DNA of 64,000 bases from Candidatus Rubrimentiphilum sp. (GTDB lineage Bacteria > Vulcanimicrobiota > Vulcanimicrobiia > Vulcanimicrobiales > Vulcanimicrobiaceae), in the NCBI GenBank assembly GCA_035710515.1, contig DASTDE010000001.1, forward strand, positions 310,001-374,000. The letters run 5' to 3'. The first letter of the stretch is position 1; each line of letters starts with the position of its first letter. Below, one piece after another: positions 41,469 to 51,464 of this stretch. The notes under the pieces are model-generated. The model was not told the DNA's origin, ran no database searches, and saw only the letters and a program-made list of their open reading frames with translations. The translations under genes and the position numbers were made by a program.

Positions 41469-42537
41469 TTTGCTGGACCGTGCCGCCTCGGGCGGCCGCT
41501 TGACGTTCGAGGAAGGCGTGCGGCTCTATCGAGAGGCCGACATTCACGACCTCGGCGCCGCCGCTCACGCGCGACGAATGCAGCTCTATCCGGACGACGT
41601 CGTGACGTACGTGATTGACACGACCATCAACTATACCAACGTCTGCAACGTGCACTGCACGTTCTGCGCGTTTTTCCGGCCCGAAAAGCACGGCGAAGGC
41701 TACACGATGTCGCACGACGATGTGCTTTCGCGCGTGAAGTTCGCCGCCGACCAGGGCGCGACGCAGATCATGATTCAAGGCGGCGTCAATCCGGAACTGC
41801 GCCTAGCGTGGTTCGAGGAACTTTTCGCTCGCGTGCGGCGCGAATATCCGAGAGTCGACTTGCACTCGCTCTCGGTTTCTGAAGTCGTCGGGCTTTCGAC
41901 GGTCGAGCAGCTGCCCGTCCCCGAGATTCTCGTGCGCCTAAAAGAGGCGGGCATGAAATCGCTGCCCGGCGCGGGCGCGGAGATTTTGGTCGAACGGGTG
42001 CGCAAGCGCATCAGCGCGCGCAAGGTCAAACCGGACGAATGGATCGGCGTGATGCGCGAGGCGCAGAAGCTCGGCATGCCGACCACGGCGACGATGATGT
42101 TCGGCTCGATCGAAACCGACGAGGAACGCGTCGAGCACATGGACGTCATCCGCAACTTGCAGGACGAGATGGGCGGCTTTACCGCGTTCATTCCGTGGTA
42201 CTACGTGCCGTGGAAGACGCCGTTGCGCGGGAAAGAGGCGACCGGCCTAGAGTATTTACGCGTGCTCGCGGTTTCGCGACTCTATCTCGACAACGTTCCG
42301 CACTTGCAGGCCTCGTGGCTGACGCCGGGGCTGAAGATCGGCCAGGTCGCGCTGTATTACGGCTGCGACGACATGGGCGGCACGATTCTGGAAGAGCAAG
42401 TCGTCCACGACGCCGGCTCGACCAACGCCGCAACGCGCAAAGACATTGAAGAGATCATTATCAAGGCGGGCTTCAAACCCGTAATTCGCGACACGTATTG
42501 GAATTTGCGCGACGACGTCGCTTTAGCAACAGCTTAA
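41455..42537 (+). CDS. mqnC: cyclic dehypoxanthinylfutalosine synthase MqnC
   Basis: A 360-residue radical SAM enzyme closing the ring in futalosine-based menaquinone synthesis. The cluster Cys are C64, C68, C71 in CNVHCTFC. MIQGGVNPELRLAWFEELF and GAGAEILVERVRKRIS are characteristic. GTG 41455 with GGAGG 7 nt upstream is preferred over the ATG-like start at 41419. It overlaps mqnA by 14 nt. Genes for MqnB and MqnD are not in the window. Confidence 0.92.
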   Translation: MSLASLLDRAASGGRLTFEEGVRLYREADIHDLGAAAHARRMQLYPDDVVTYVIDTTINYTNVCNVHCTFCAFFRPEKHGEGYTMSHDDVLSRVKFAADQGATQIMIQGGVNPELRLAWFEELFARVRREYPRVDLHSLSVSEVVGLSTVEQLPVPEILVRLKEAGMKSLPGAGAEILVERVRKRISARKVKPDEWIGVMREAQKLGMPTTATMMFGSIETDEERVEHMDVIRNLQDEMGGFTAFIPWYYVPWKTPLRGKEATGLEYLRVLAVSRLYLDNVPHLQASWLTPGLKIGQVALYYGCDDMGGTILEEQVVHDAGSTNAATRKDIEEIIIKAGFKPVIRDTYWNLRDDVALATA

Positions 42538-42581
42538 TTAGCGACATGCTCAGGATGACACTCTGGGGCGCGCCGCTAGCC

Positions 42582-43661
42582 CTAAAACGTGCGCTCGATT
42601 GTGGCGGCGCCGAGCACCTCTTCGCCGTCTAAGTCGAATAGCGCGACCAATTGGCCGGGCGAAACTGCCTTTTGCGGAGCTTCGAACTCCAAGCGCAGCG
42701 TATCACCATCGATAGTGGCGAGCGTAGGCTCTAAACTCGCGCGGTAGCGGGTCATCGCCAACACCTTTTGCGGCGGATCGCCGAAACGCTCAGGCCGGAT
42801 AAGGTTGACTTCGCTCGCAACCAGCCCCGTAACGGCTAGTTCGTCCTCGCGGCCGATGACTATCGTATTGCTGACGGCGTCGATCCGCGTAACGTAACGC
42901 GCACCGTCACCGCTCGCCGGTAAACCTTGGCGCTGGCCGATCGTAAAACCTGACACGCCGGCGTGCCGCCCGACGATCTCGCCTGCCAGCGTTACGACGT
43001 CACCCTCGCGCGCAGACTCGGGGCGCATCTCAGCCACGATGTCGCGGTAGTCCGCGCCTTCAACGAAACAAATATCTTGCGACTCGACTTTGTCATGCAC
43101 GGGCAGACTGAGTCGCCGCGCATGCTCGCGAGTCGTTTGTTTGTCGAGCTCACCGAGCGGAAGCAATAAGCGCGCAAGCTGATCCGGTGTGAGCTGTGCT
43201 AACGCGTATGCCTGATCTTTCGCATGAAGTCCGCGGAACAGATGCGGCCCGTCATCGCGCTGTTCGATCCGCGCGTAGTGACCGGTCGCGACGTACTGCG
43301 CGCCGAGCGAGTCGGCGTATTTGCGCAGCGTTCCGAGCTTGACGAAGTTGTTGCACGAGACGCACGGGTTCGGTGTGCGGCCGGCAGCGTACTCATCGGC
43401 GAAGCGTTCGATCACGCTCCGACGGAACGTCTCCTCAAAATCAAGCACGTAGTGCGGAATTCCGAGTGCCGCGGCGCTGCGACGGGCATCGTCGAAATCG
43501 TCCACGCCGCAACAGCTGCGGGCGTGAGGCGCGCGCGTTTGCGAATACATCTTCATCGTCACGCCAATGACGTCGTAACCCGCTTCAACCAGCAGGCCGG
43601 CGGCCGCCGCCGAGTCAACGCCGCCGCTCATTGCGGCGATTACGCGTGTTTTTTCCATCAT
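42582..43661 (-). CDS. mnmA: tRNA 2-thiouridylase MnmA
   Basis: 359 residues. The enzyme activates U34 of certain tRNAs with ATP and inserts sulfur. The PP-loop SGGVDS is at 12-17. The catalytic Cys pair is in [17 protein letters not shown] (about 95-110) and in [11 protein letters not shown] (about 200). The C-terminal beta domain ([10 protein letters not shown]) is complete. ATG 43661 and a second ATG 3 nt on are equivalent. It is convergent to mqnC and divergent from rodZ. Confidence 0.92.
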   Translation of the reverse strand: MMEKTRVIAAMSGGVDSAAAAGLLVEAGYDVIGVTMKMYSQTRAPHARSCCGVDDFDDARRSAAALGIPHYVLDFEETFRRSVIERFADEYAAGRTPNPCVSCNNFVKLGTLRKYADSLGAQYVATGHYARIEQRDDGPHLFRGLHAKDQAYALAQLTPDQLARLLLPLGELDKQTTREHARRLSLPVHDKVESQDICFVEGADYRDIVAEMRPESAREGDVVTLAGEIVGRHAGVSGFTIGQRQGLPASGDGARYVTRIDAVSNTIVIGREDELAVTGLVASEVNLIRPERFGDPPQKVLAMTRYRASLEPTLATIDGDTLRLEFEAPQKAVSPGQLVALFDLDGEEVLGAATIERTF

Positions 43662-43705
43662 CTAAAGACACAGGATAACAGGATACGGCCTCTAACAGAA
43701 GCTCG

Positions 43706-44407
43706 ATGGGGCTGGGCGAACGCTTTCGAGCTGCGCGCGAGGAACGGAGCCTCACGCTTTCAGAGGTCGGCGAACAACTTCGCATTCGCTCGGTCTATCT
43801 CGCGGCCATTGAAGAAGAAAACTGGAAGGCGATCGGCGCGCCTGTCTACATCCGCGGCTTTTTGCGCACGTACGCCCGCTTCTTAGGCCTCGATCCTGAA
43901 GAGGCGGTTGCCGAGTTCAACTCCGCCACTGGGCCGCCGCCCGCCTCGTCCGCAGCGTCGCCGGCGTCTCCCGCCGCGCCCGGCCAGCGCAGCCTCGCGC
44001 CCCTAATCTGGATCGCAGGGGTCATCGCAATCGGGCTGATCGGCTTTGTGATTTACCTCTATCTGTCGCCGCCGCGTAACGCCGTTACCGCAGTGCGGCA
44101 AAGCGCCACGCCCGCGCCCTCCGCCCTACCGACCGGCTCAACGCCGCACCCGTCACCCGTCCCGCAGCCGCTGCTGACGCGGACGCTCGCCGTCAACATT
44201 ACGTCCGGGTCGTGGCTCAGGGTTACCATTGACGGCAATGTTAGTATTGAGGGTACGTTTCCGCGGGGCACGAGCAAGACTTTTCACGGCAAAACCGCGG
44301 TCGTTCTCGCCGGCAATGCAGCCGGCGTAGAGGTAACGGTTAACGGTAAACCCGCCGGCAAACTCGGCGCGAAGGGCGCCGTCGTGGAGAAACGTTTTTC
44401 GCTCTAA
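43706..44407 (+). CDS. rodZ: RodZ-like cell-shape protein
   Basis: 233 residues. A cytoplasmic HTH_25 domain (LGERFRAAREERSLTLSEVG, IRSVYLAAIEEENW) is followed by one membrane helix at about 94-114 (LIWIAGVIAIGLIGFVIYLY), a Pro-rich spacer and a periplasmic DUF4115 beta domain (LAVNITSGSWLRVTIDG). This is the RodZ layout, linking MreB to wall synthesis. It begins the rodZ-yajQ-rimO-LCP group with gaps of 3 nt or overlaps. Confidence 0.82.
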   Translation: MGLGERFRAAREERSLTLSEVGEQLRIRSVYLAAIEEENWKAIGAPVYIRGFLRTYARFLGLDPEEAVAEFNSATGPPPASSAASPASPAAPGQRSLAPLIWIAGVIAIGLIGFVIYLYLSPPRNAVTAVRQSATPAPSALPTGSTPHPSPVPQPLLTRTLAVNITSGSWLRVTIDGNVSIEGTFPRGTSKTFHGKTAVVLAGNAAGVEVTVNGKPAGKLGAKGAVVEKRFSL

Positions 44408-44410
44408 ATT

Positions 44411-44905
44411 ATGCCAACCGATTCATCATTCGATATCGTCTCACGCATCGACCAACAGGAACTCGACAACGCACTGAACCAGGCGCGTAAAGAGATTGCC
44501 GGGCGTTTTGATTTCAAGAACAGCAAGACGAAGATCGAGTACGACGGGAAAAAACTAATCACCGTCACCTCGGACGACGAGATGAAGATGAAAAACGTCG
44601 TTGACATCATTCAATCCAAGGCCGTCCGCCGTGGCATCGACCTCAAAGCCCTGGAACTCGGCGCCATCGAACCCGCCGCGGGCGATACGGTGCGGCGAAC
44701 GATCACGCTAAAGAGCGGCATACCGAAAGACAAGATCAAACCGCTGATGGACGCCATCAAAGACCTGAAGCTCAAAGTCAACGCGCAGTTTCAGGACGAA
44801 CAGATTCGCGTCTCCGGAAAAAACAGGGACGATTTGCAGAAAGTGATCGCGCACCTGCGCTCACTGCCATACGAGCTCCCGCTGCAATTCGTCAATTATC
44901 GCTAG
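44411..44905 (+). CDS. YajQ family nucleotide-binding protein
   Basis: 164 residues of DUF520. It opens MPTDSSFDIVSRIDQQELDN and includes ALNQARKEIAGRFDFKNSKT, both standard for the family, and ends LRSLPYELPLQFVNYR. Members bind nucleotides, in some bacteria cyclic di-GMP. The stop TAG shares one base with the rimO GTG. Function in this organism is unknown. Confidence 0.9.
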   Translation: MPTDSSFDIVSRIDQQELDNALNQARKEIAGRFDFKNSKTKIEYDGKKLITVTSDDEMKMKNVVDIIQSKAVRRGIDLKALELGAIEPAAGDTVRRTITLKSGIPKDKIKPLMDAIKDLKLKVNAQFQDEQIRVSGKNRDDLQKVIAHLRSLPYELPLQFVNYR

Positions 44906-46224
44906 TGCGCAAGCGCGTTAGTTTCGTTAGCCTCGGCTGCGCGAAGAATCTGGTCGACACCGAGGTCATGATTGCAAAGCTCGGTGAAGCCGGGTGGGAG
45001 CTCTGCGCCGACTCGGCTGCGGCCGACACCGTTGTGGTGAACACGTGCGCGTTCATCGACCCCGCGAAAGCCGAATCGACCGATGCGATCATGGAACAGG
45101 CGCAGCGCAAACGAGCCGGGCAGCAGCTGATTGTTGCAGGTTGCTTGGCGCAACGGTACGGCGAGCAGCTCCAGGCCCTCGTGCCCGAAATAGACGGCGT
45201 CATCGGAACAGGCGCATACGCGGGCATCGTGGACTTGCTGCATGAGGTTGAGGCCGGAGCGCGTCCCGCGCGCCTGGGCTTCGAACCCGAGCCCGAACAT
45301 GACTTTCTGCCGCGGCTCGTGACGACTCCGCGCGCCACCGCCTATTTAAAGATCGCCGAAGGCTGCGATCACCCGTGCACCTTCTGCATTATCCCCCTGC
45401 TGCGCGGCCGCTTCCGCAGCCGCAGCGAGGAGGCCATTCTAAAGGAAGCGCGCGCGCTGGCCGGCGCCGGAACGCGCGAGCTCGTGCTTATCGCACAAGA
45501 TACGTCGATGTGGGGGCGCGACCGCGGATACCGCCGCGGCGGCCTGGCGCATTTGTTGCGGCAACTGCATGAAATCGACGGCATCGAATGGATCCGGTTG
45601 CTGTATCTGTATCCCGCGACGATCGACCCGGAATTGATCGCGGCTATGGCCGAGCTGCCGAAGGTCTGCAAGTACATGGACATGCCGCTGCAGCACGCGC
45701 ATGCCGACGTCTTGCGCGCGATGCTGCGTCCCGGAAACGGCGAGCGGTACCTCGAGATCTTGGAAAGCTTCCGCGAGCGCATTCCGGACTTGACCATGCG
45801 CTCGACGTTCATCGTTGGGTTTCCCGGCGAGCGCGAAGAACACGTACAGTATATGGAAGAGTGGATCGCGCGAGCTCGCCTCGATCGCGTCGGTTTTTTT
45901 CAATACAGCCGCGAGCAGGGCACGCCAAGCGCCGAACTTTCAGAACAGGTGCCGGCGCGCGAGCAGCGCCGCCGCCTAGTGCGCTTGCGCGAAGCTCAGC
46001 GCCGCGCTTCTTTGGAGGCGCGCGAGCGGCGTATCGGCAGGACGGTTCGCGTGCTGGTGGAGGCGCGCACGCGGCGCGGCTGGGTGGGCCGCTCGATGGG
46101 CGAAGCGCCCGGCGTTGACGGCGCAATTCACTTTACCGGCCGCGCAGCGCCCGGAGAGTTTGTCGATGTCACGCTCGAGCGCAGCGCCGCGTTCGATTTC
46201 CACGGACGGATGAATCATGGGTAA
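44905..46224 (+). CDS. rimO: ribosomal protein S12 methylthiotransferase RimO
   Basis: 439 residues with two Fe-S clusters. The N-terminal cluster Cys are in SLGCAKN, NTCAFI and AGCLAQ. The radical SAM motif CDHPCTFC is C154, C158, C161. The C-terminal TRAM domain follows DFHGRM. IPLLRGRFRSR and the SLGCAKNLVDTE opening identify RimO rather than MiaB. It adds a methylthio group to an Asp of S12. GTG 44905 is the only start that keeps the first cluster intact. Confidence 0.92.
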   Translation: MRKRVSFVSLGCAKNLVDTEVMIAKLGEAGWELCADSAAADTVVVNTCAFIDPAKAESTDAIMEQAQRKRAGQQLIVAGCLAQRYGEQLQALVPEIDGVIGTGAYAGIVDLLHEVEAGARPARLGFEPEPEHDFLPRLVTTPRATAYLKIAEGCDHPCTFCIIPLLRGRFRSRSEEAILKEARALAGAGTRELVLIAQDTSMWGRDRGYRRGGLAHLLRQLHEIDGIEWIRLLYLYPATIDPELIAAMAELPKVCKYMDMPLQHAHADVLRAMLRPGNGERYLEILESFRERIPDLTMRSTFIVGFPGEREEHVQYMEEWIARARLDRVGFFQYSREQGTPSAELSEQVPAREQRRRLVRLREAQRRASLEARERRIGRTVRVLVEARTRRGWVGRSMGEAPGVDGAIHFTGRAAPGEFVDVTLERSAAFDFHGRMNHG

Positions 46225-47605
46225 GCACATGGCGCCCGGAGATTACATCGAATCGCCGGGGCAGCCGCGCGGGCGGACTCTAAAGCGCGTTGCAATGGTG
46301 CTCGGAGTTTTGGTATTGGGTTGCGTCGCGACGCTGGCCGGCATGTCGGTCGCGCAGCGGAAGCCCGTCTGGCAAATTGTTGCGACCGCGCTGACGCCTT
46401 CACCGCAGCAAATCTTCGGCAAGAGTCACATTCTCGTCTTGATCGAAGGCCTCGATTACGATTACACCGCCAAAGACATTGAGTACTCGTCGCACGCGCG
46501 CAGCGACGTCATCTGGGCGGTGAATCTCGATTTTCTGAATCACCGCGTCTATCAACTTTCGATTCCGCGCGATATGGTCGCAACGTTTCCGAACGGCGGC
46601 CGCCAGAAGATCAATCAGGCGCAATCGGATGGCGGCATCAAAGAAGCAAAAACCGTCATCGCGCAATTCCTGGGCATTCCCGGGTTCGACCGGTATATGG
46701 TTTTTCGCCCCGATTCAACCAAGGATTTCGTCAACTCGATCGGCGGCGTTGATGTCAAAGTCATGAATGCCGACTGCCTGATGCACCCGCACGGCTGCGT
46801 GAACGGTCCGCTGGATTACGACGACAGCTGGGGCCACCTGCATATCCATCTCAAGCCGGGCATGCAGCATCTCAACGGGGCGCAGGCTGTCGGGTACATG
46901 CGCTTCCGGCATGACTTCTGCGGCGACCCCTGCCGCATCATGCGGCAACAAGAAGTGCTGCATGCGCTGCTGCACAAGTTGACGGCGGATAAGCTGAACA
47001 CGCTTTTGCATTTGAACGATCTGCTCGCAACCATCAACCGCGACGTTTCGACCAATCTATCGCGCCAGGAAGAAGTGAGCATCGCGACGGCCTTTGCCGA
47101 CATGGGGCCGAACGGACTGACCTCTAAGCAAGTGCCATACGTCGCGGACGTGACGCTGCCGGACGGCGGAGCTGCGATCGTCGCGGATGAAACGCAACGC
47201 GCGCAGTTGGTGCGAACGATGCTGATCGCACCGCCGCAGCCGTCCGCGCCGCCCGATCCGGGCGCCTTGGCGGCGCTCGCGCCAAGCTCGCTGCGTGTGG
47301 ACGTTGAAAACGGAACCGGAATTCCGGGCGTGGCCAAACGCGTAGCCGCGCTCCTGCGATCCGAGGGCTTTCAAATAGCGCAAGTCAGCAATGCGGTTTC
47401 GTCAAACGTGACGACCACCGAAGTGCGCGAGCATTCCCGTCTGGCGCTGGCGGGCCTGAAGGTTCGCGGCGGTCTGGGTTCCGCCGCCAAAAGCGTACCG
47501 GTAATCTCGGAAGCAGTTTCATCGAGCGCCGCAAAGCCGAGCGACGTCACCGTCATCGTCGGATCGGATCTCGTCTCCTCGCTGGCTGCACAATCCCCGC
47601 AATGA
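46217..47605 (+). CDS. LytR-CpsA-Psr family protein
   Basis: 462 residues. One N-terminal membrane helix (VAMVLGVLVLGCVATLAGM) anchors an extracellular LCP domain with ARSDVIWAVNLDFLNHRVYQ, SIPRDMVATFPNGGRQKINQ (conserved Arg and Asp) and YMRFRHD. A C-terminal LytR_C domain (VDVENGTGIPGVAKRVAALL) follows. LCP enzymes attach lipid-linked glycopolymers to the wall or act in capsule assembly. It overlaps rimO by 8 nt and the deacetylase by 4 nt. Confidence 0.88.
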   Translation: MGKHMAPGDYIESPGQPRGRTLKRVAMVLGVLVLGCVATLAGMSVAQRKPVWQIVATALTPSPQQIFGKSHILVLIEGLDYDYTAKDIEYSSHARSDVIWAVNLDFLNHRVYQLSIPRDMVATFPNGGRQKINQAQSDGGIKEAKTVIAQFLGIPGFDRYMVFRPDSTKDFVNSIGGVDVKVMNADCLMHPHGCVNGPLDYDDSWGHLHIHLKPGMQHLNGAQAVGYMRFRHDFCGDPCRIMRQQEVLHALLHKLTADKLNTLLHLNDLLATINRDVSTNLSRQEEVSIATAFADMGPNGLTSKQVPYVADVTLPDGGAAIVADETQRAQLVRTMLIAPPQPSAPPDPGALAALAPSSLRVDVENGTGIPGVAKRVAALLRSEGFQIAQVSNAVSSNVTTTEVREHSRLALAGLKVRGGLGSAAKSVPVISEAVSSSAAKPSDVTVIVGSDLVSSLAAQSPQ

Positions 47606-48426
47606 ACCGGGCCCGAGCCATCGCTGCGTTGGCGGTCTGCGCCATTATCGCTTATGGCATCTACCGGCTATTTCTTCACGCGAGCCACTTGCAGCCCGCG
47701 ATCGTAACGCCGCAGATGGATGCGCGCGAAGCCGTCGCTCCGTCGCTGCTCGGGCACGTGAGGCGCTTGCTTCGCGATCCGGCGATAAGTGGCGCTCCCG
47801 TGCACGGCGAAAAGCTCATCGCGCTAACGTTTGATGACGGTCCCTATCCGGTTTTCACTCCGCTGCTGTTGGACGAGCTAAACGCGCTGAAGCTTCCGGC
47901 GACGTTTTTCCTTATAGGCCACGACGCGCAGCATTGGCCCGAGCTTACGCAGCGGATCGAACGCAGCGGCGACGAGATCGCCAATCACACGCAAACGCAT
48001 CCCGATCTCGATCTGCTCTCCGGCGCGCAAGTGCGTAACGAGATCGCGGGAGGCCGTGCTTCGCTCAGCGCGATCGTGCGCGATCCCGCCATCGACACGT
48101 TCTTCCGGCCGCCGCATGGGCGCTATACGGCCGGCACGGTGCAGATAGCGCAGTCGCTGGGGTATACGACGGTGCTTTGGAACGACGACCCCGGAGACTG
48201 GCGCACCAGCGTGGTGTCGCCGGGCGAGCTGACCCAGCACATCGTGCACGCTGCGACCGCGCCGGATATCGTGCTGCTGCATAGCGGCAAACTCGCCACG
48301 ATCGAGATGTTGCCGGCGGTGGCGGCAGCCTTCCGCTCGGCCGGCTACCGGTTCGTCACGGTTGGGCAGCTGCTCAGGGCAGTCCGGGCCGACGATGTGA
48401 ACCATCCGGCCAGGCATCCCGTTTAA
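47602..48426 (+). CDS. polysaccharide deacetylase (NodB-like)
   Basis: 274 residues with an N-terminal membrane helix (IAALAVCAIIAYGIYRLFL). The NodB domain shows LTFDDGPYPVFTPLLLDEL with the metal Asp pair (about 76), the His motif NHTQTHPDL (about 130) and FFRPPHGRYTAGT. It removes acetyl groups from a cell-envelope polysaccharide such as peptidoglycan. It is coupled to the LCP gene by ATGA, which supports an envelope role. Confidence 0.88.
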   Translation: MNRARAIAALAVCAIIAYGIYRLFLHASHLQPAIVTPQMDAREAVAPSLLGHVRRLLRDPAISGAPVHGEKLIALTFDDGPYPVFTPLLLDELNALKLPATFFLIGHDAQHWPELTQRIERSGDEIANHTQTHPDLDLLSGAQVRNEIAGGRASLSAIVRDPAIDTFFRPPHGRYTAGTVQIAQSLGYTTVLWNDDPGDWRTSVVSPGELTQHIVHAATAPDIVLLHSGKLATIEMLPAVAAAFRSAGYRFVTVGQLLRAVRADDVNHPARHPV

Positions 48427-48437
48427 CCCCAAGAGCC

Positions 48438-48572
48438 ATGCCGCGTCAAATCATCGATACGGAGTCGAGCCGGCCGCGTTACGTGCGGCGGGTGACCGCG
48501 ACGATTGTGGTCGCGGTCCTGGTCGTGGCCCTGTTCGTTATCGCCTTTGCCCTGCATTTTCCAGGAAAGTGA
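48438..48572 (+). CDS. small single-pass membrane protein, 44 residues
   Basis: MPRQIIDTESSRPRYVRRVT forms a basic cytoplasmic end, then one helix of about 20 hydrophobic residues and a final HFPGK. It starts 11 nt after the deacetylase stop and ends where the lipoprotein leader begins. A weak purine stretch precedes the ATG. Its position in the envelope operon supports a real gene; function unknown. Confidence 0.55.
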   Translation: MPRQIIDTESSRPRYVRRVTATIVVAVLVVALFVIAFALHFPGK

Positions 48573-48616
48573 TCCGCGCTGCGGGTATCCTGGGAAGCCA
48601 CCCCTCTAGGAGAAGT

Positions 48617-49735
48617 ATGCTGCGTCGCTCTTTCCCCGGACTGATCTTTGCCCTGGCATGCGGTGCCGTGTTTGCCGCGTGCGGCGGCGGCGGGGGGTAC
48701 AACACCGTCCCCTCAAGCGGCGGCGTCCCCGGGATTGGGCCGAACTTTGTCACGGGCACACTCTACGTGACCAACACGACGCAAAACGTCGTAGAGCTCT
48801 ATACGCCGAGTCCGGCGGCAGCCGCGACGCCGCAATACGCGATCGGCGGCTCGAACACGCAGCTCAACGGACCGCAGTACGCGGCATTCGACAGTTCGAC
48901 GCGGCTGTACACAACGAATTACAATCCGGGAACACAGGCCGCCGCTATTAACGTCTACGCGCAGTTCGCCACCGGTAACGTGCTACCGTTCGCAACAGTG
49001 AGCGGTCCGGGAACATTGCTCGATCAGCCGCACGGCATCGCGCTCGTGAGCGACGGAACGCTCGTTGTGGCCAACACGTCGGCGACCGGAGCCTTTACGA
49101 GCGCCATTCTAGTGTTCACACCGCTAACGTCGGTCTCGGCGCCGGGGCTGTCGGTCGTTATTGCGGGCAACCTCACGCAGCTGAACAGTCCCAATGGCGT
49201 TGCCATCGATTCGACCAAAAGAATTTTCGTGACCAACCGCGGGAGCGGCTCGGTGACGGCGTACGTCATTCCGACTCCGACGCCCGTTCCATCGACGACG
49301 CCGACGGCCACGCCGACCACAAATCCGTCCGCAAGTCCCTCGCCGACGCCGACGCCGATTCCGTTCAACAGCAACGTGGCGCCGAGCGTCGTAATCGCCG
49401 GAGCTGCCACGGGGCTGATCGCGCCAACCGGGATCACCTTGGATGCGAACAACGTAATCTACGTGACCGATCCCGACAACGGCAATCCGAGCGTCCGGAT
49501 CTTTGCAGCCGGAGCGAACGGAAACGTCGCGCCGACGCGCGTCATCGCGGGCGCGCTAACCCAACTTTCGAATCCTCTTGACGTGAAACTGGACGCGGCC
49601 GGAAACATCTACGTGACCGATGCGGGGGCGAACAAATTGTTGATCTTTGCTCCGGCAGCCAATGGAAATGTCGCGCCGATGGTCGCGATAGCGCTGCCGG
49701 TTGGCAGCGTCACGGGGCTCGCGCTATCGCCCTAG
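48617..49735 (+). CDS. NHL-repeat lipoprotein
   Basis: 372 residues. Signal peptide LRRSFPGLIFALACGAVFAAC ends in a lipobox. The mature part holds repeats of the NHL/beta-propeller kind (NGVAIDSTKRIFVTNRGSGS, GITLDANNVIYVTDPDNGNP, DVKLDAAGNIYVTDAGANKL) interrupted at about 230-262 by a TPTPVPSTTP-type spacer inside the propeller. ATG 48617 has a strong AGGAGAAG site; a start at 48569 would destroy the signal. It is a lipid-anchored surface or periplasmic protein that probably binds another protein or a carbohydrate. Confidence 0.75.
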   Translation: MLRRSFPGLIFALACGAVFAACGGGGGYNTVPSSGGVPGIGPNFVTGTLYVTNTTQNVVELYTPSPAAAATPQYAIGGSNTQLNGPQYAAFDSSTRLYTTNYNPGTQAAAINVYAQFATGNVLPFATVSGPGTLLDQPHGIALVSDGTLVVANTSATGAFTSAILVFTPLTSVSAPGLSVVIAGNLTQLNSPNGVAIDSTKRIFVTNRGSGSVTAYVIPTPTPVPSTTPTATPTTNPSASPSPTPTPIPFNSNVAPSVVIAGAATGLIAPTGITLDANNVIYVTDPDNGNPSVRIFAAGANGNVAPTRVIAGALTQLSNPLDVKLDAAGNIYVTDAGANKLLIFAPAANGNVAPMVAIALPVGSVTGLALSP

Positions 49736-49923
49736 AGCGTCGTGCGCCGGCCGCCGACCGCGAAGCCAAGCTGAATGCCCTGCTTGCGCTCATCAACGAA
49801 CGCGCCGGCCACATCCTCGACCGCAAACGCATCGTCGAATCCCTGAGTGAAGACATCCGCGCCGCGTTCGGCGCGGCTCGCGCCGTCATTTATGGGCGAG
49901 ACGATGCTCCCGGTTTTGCGCGC

Positions 49924-51426
49924 GTGCTGGCGCAGGCGCAAAAAGACCGCGTCGGCACACCGATGCCGGCCACCGTGGAGATCGCGCAAACCTGGCTGGA
50001 CGACGTTTTCAAAGGGTCGGTCATCACGCGAGCGCGTGCGACCGACGATCCGCACGATGGCCTGATGCGCGCCATGAACGCCGGGTCTGCCTTGATCGCA
50101 CCGTTGATTATCGAGGGGCGCGTCGAAAACGCAATCGCGCTTCATTTTACGGAGCCCAACGCGTTTGACGAAATCGATGCGCTCTTGCTGCGCTCGGTGG
50201 CATCGCACGTTGCGCTGGCATTGGCCAACGTCCAAGTGTACGAACTCGAACGTCTGCGCAGGGCGCGGGCCGAGTCGCTGGAGCGCGTCGTGCGGATGCT
50301 GCGAGACACGCGCACGGTCGAAGAAGTCGTTCTCGTTTTTGCCGTTACCGTTTCACACGAGGTGAAGGTCGCGTGCGCCATCTATGAGGTCGATCGCACG
50401 GCCGCGATGCGGCGCGCGGTGCGAACGCTCGAACCGGCGCGTGCCGGTATGCCGGTGCGTTTCGATGCCTCGCACCTTTTGCCGATGCTCGAGCGCGGCG
50501 ATCTGACGCTCTCCGAAAAATTGCCCGACACCGAACGCAAACGTCTTTTCGGCAGCAACAGCGGAGCGGTGGTGCCGCTGCGGAGCGACGAAAACGTTTG
50601 GGGATTCATACTCTTCATGGACTCGCCCGGAGCTTTCGATTGGCAAGACGTTGAGCGCCGCGTCTATTTGCGCACGCTCGCCTCGCATCTGGAGCTCGCG
50701 CTTTCGGCCGCGATCGGTTTCGAGCGAATTCAACAGCTGGCCCGCGCGCTCTCGGAAAGCAACGAATTCAAAGACGACCTGCTGGCGATGCTGGCCCACG
50801 ACTTCAAAGGTCCGCTCACCGTCATCGCGGGCTATTGCGAACTCTTGCTCGAGAACGCGCCCGCGGCCGTGCACGAAGAACTCGAAACGATCTACTCGCA
50901 GACGCAGCGGCTGGTGCGGCTCTCCGAAGACGCGGTCGCGCTGGCGCAGACGCAGGCCGGCGGTTTTTCACTCGACCGCTCGATTCTCGACTTGCGCGAA
51001 GTACTGGAGGAGAGCGTGAAGGCGCGCAACCGCGCCGAGGATCGCATCCGCTTTGAAGCTTCGAAGGAGCCCGTGCCCGTTTCGCTGGATCCCGGGCGTT
51101 TTAATCACGTGCTGGATAACTTGCTGATGAACGCTCTGAAGTATTCGGACGGCGAGGTGCTCGTGCGGGTAAGCCGGGGCGACGACAACGCCACCATAAC
51201 CGTGGTCGATCGCGGGATCGGCATCCCCAAAGACGAGCTGGCCCAGGTTTTCACCCGGTTCGGCCGCGCCAGCAACGCCCGGCGCAAGGGCATCTCCGGC
51301 TCGGGAGTGGGCCTGTATGTGAGCCGGAAGATCGTGGACGTCCACGGCGGCAGCATCGCGGTCGCCTCGACCGAGGGCCGGGGAAGCACGTTCACGATTA
51401 CCCTGCCCCTGGCCGAGACCCGCTAG
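49924..51426 (+). CDS. GAF sensor histidine kinase, start unresolved
   Basis: 500 residues from GTG 49924. Two GAF-like units (about 1-110 and 130-270) precede a HisKA helix with [20 protein letters not shown] carrying the phosphoryl His, and a HATPase domain with [32 protein letters not shown] and [14 protein letters not shown]. The first GAF unit is cut by this start: the same frame is open and coding-like back to about 49738 (LNALLALINERAGHILDRKR), without ATG, GTG or TTG. No response regulator is adjacent. It is a cytoplasmic orphan kinase, since no membrane helix is present. Confidence 0.82.
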   Translation: MLAQAQKDRVGTPMPATVEIAQTWLDDVFKGSVITRARATDDPHDGLMRAMNAGSALIAPLIIEGRVENAIALHFTEPNAFDEIDALLLRSVASHVALALANVQVYELERLRRARAESLERVVRMLRDTRTVEEVVLVFAVTVSHEVKVACAIYEVDRTAAMRRAVRTLEPARAGMPVRFDASHLLPMLERGDLTLSEKLPDTERKRLFGSNSGAVVPLRSDENVWGFILFMDSPGAFDWQDVERRVYLRTLASHLELALSAAIGFERIQQLARALSESNEFKDDLLAMLAHDFKGPLTVIAGYCELLLENAPAAVHEELETIYSQTQRLVRLSEDAVALAQTQAGGFSLDRSILDLREVLEESVKARNRAEDRIRFEASKEPVPVSLDPGRFNHVLDNLLMNALKYSDGEVLVRVSRGDDNATITVVDRGIGIPKDELAQVFTRFGRASNARRKGISGSGVGLYVSRKIVDVHGGSIAVASTEGRGSTFTITLPLAETR

Positions 51427-51464
51427 AGCAACCCTCGCGCGCGACGAACGGTACTAAGACAGGC

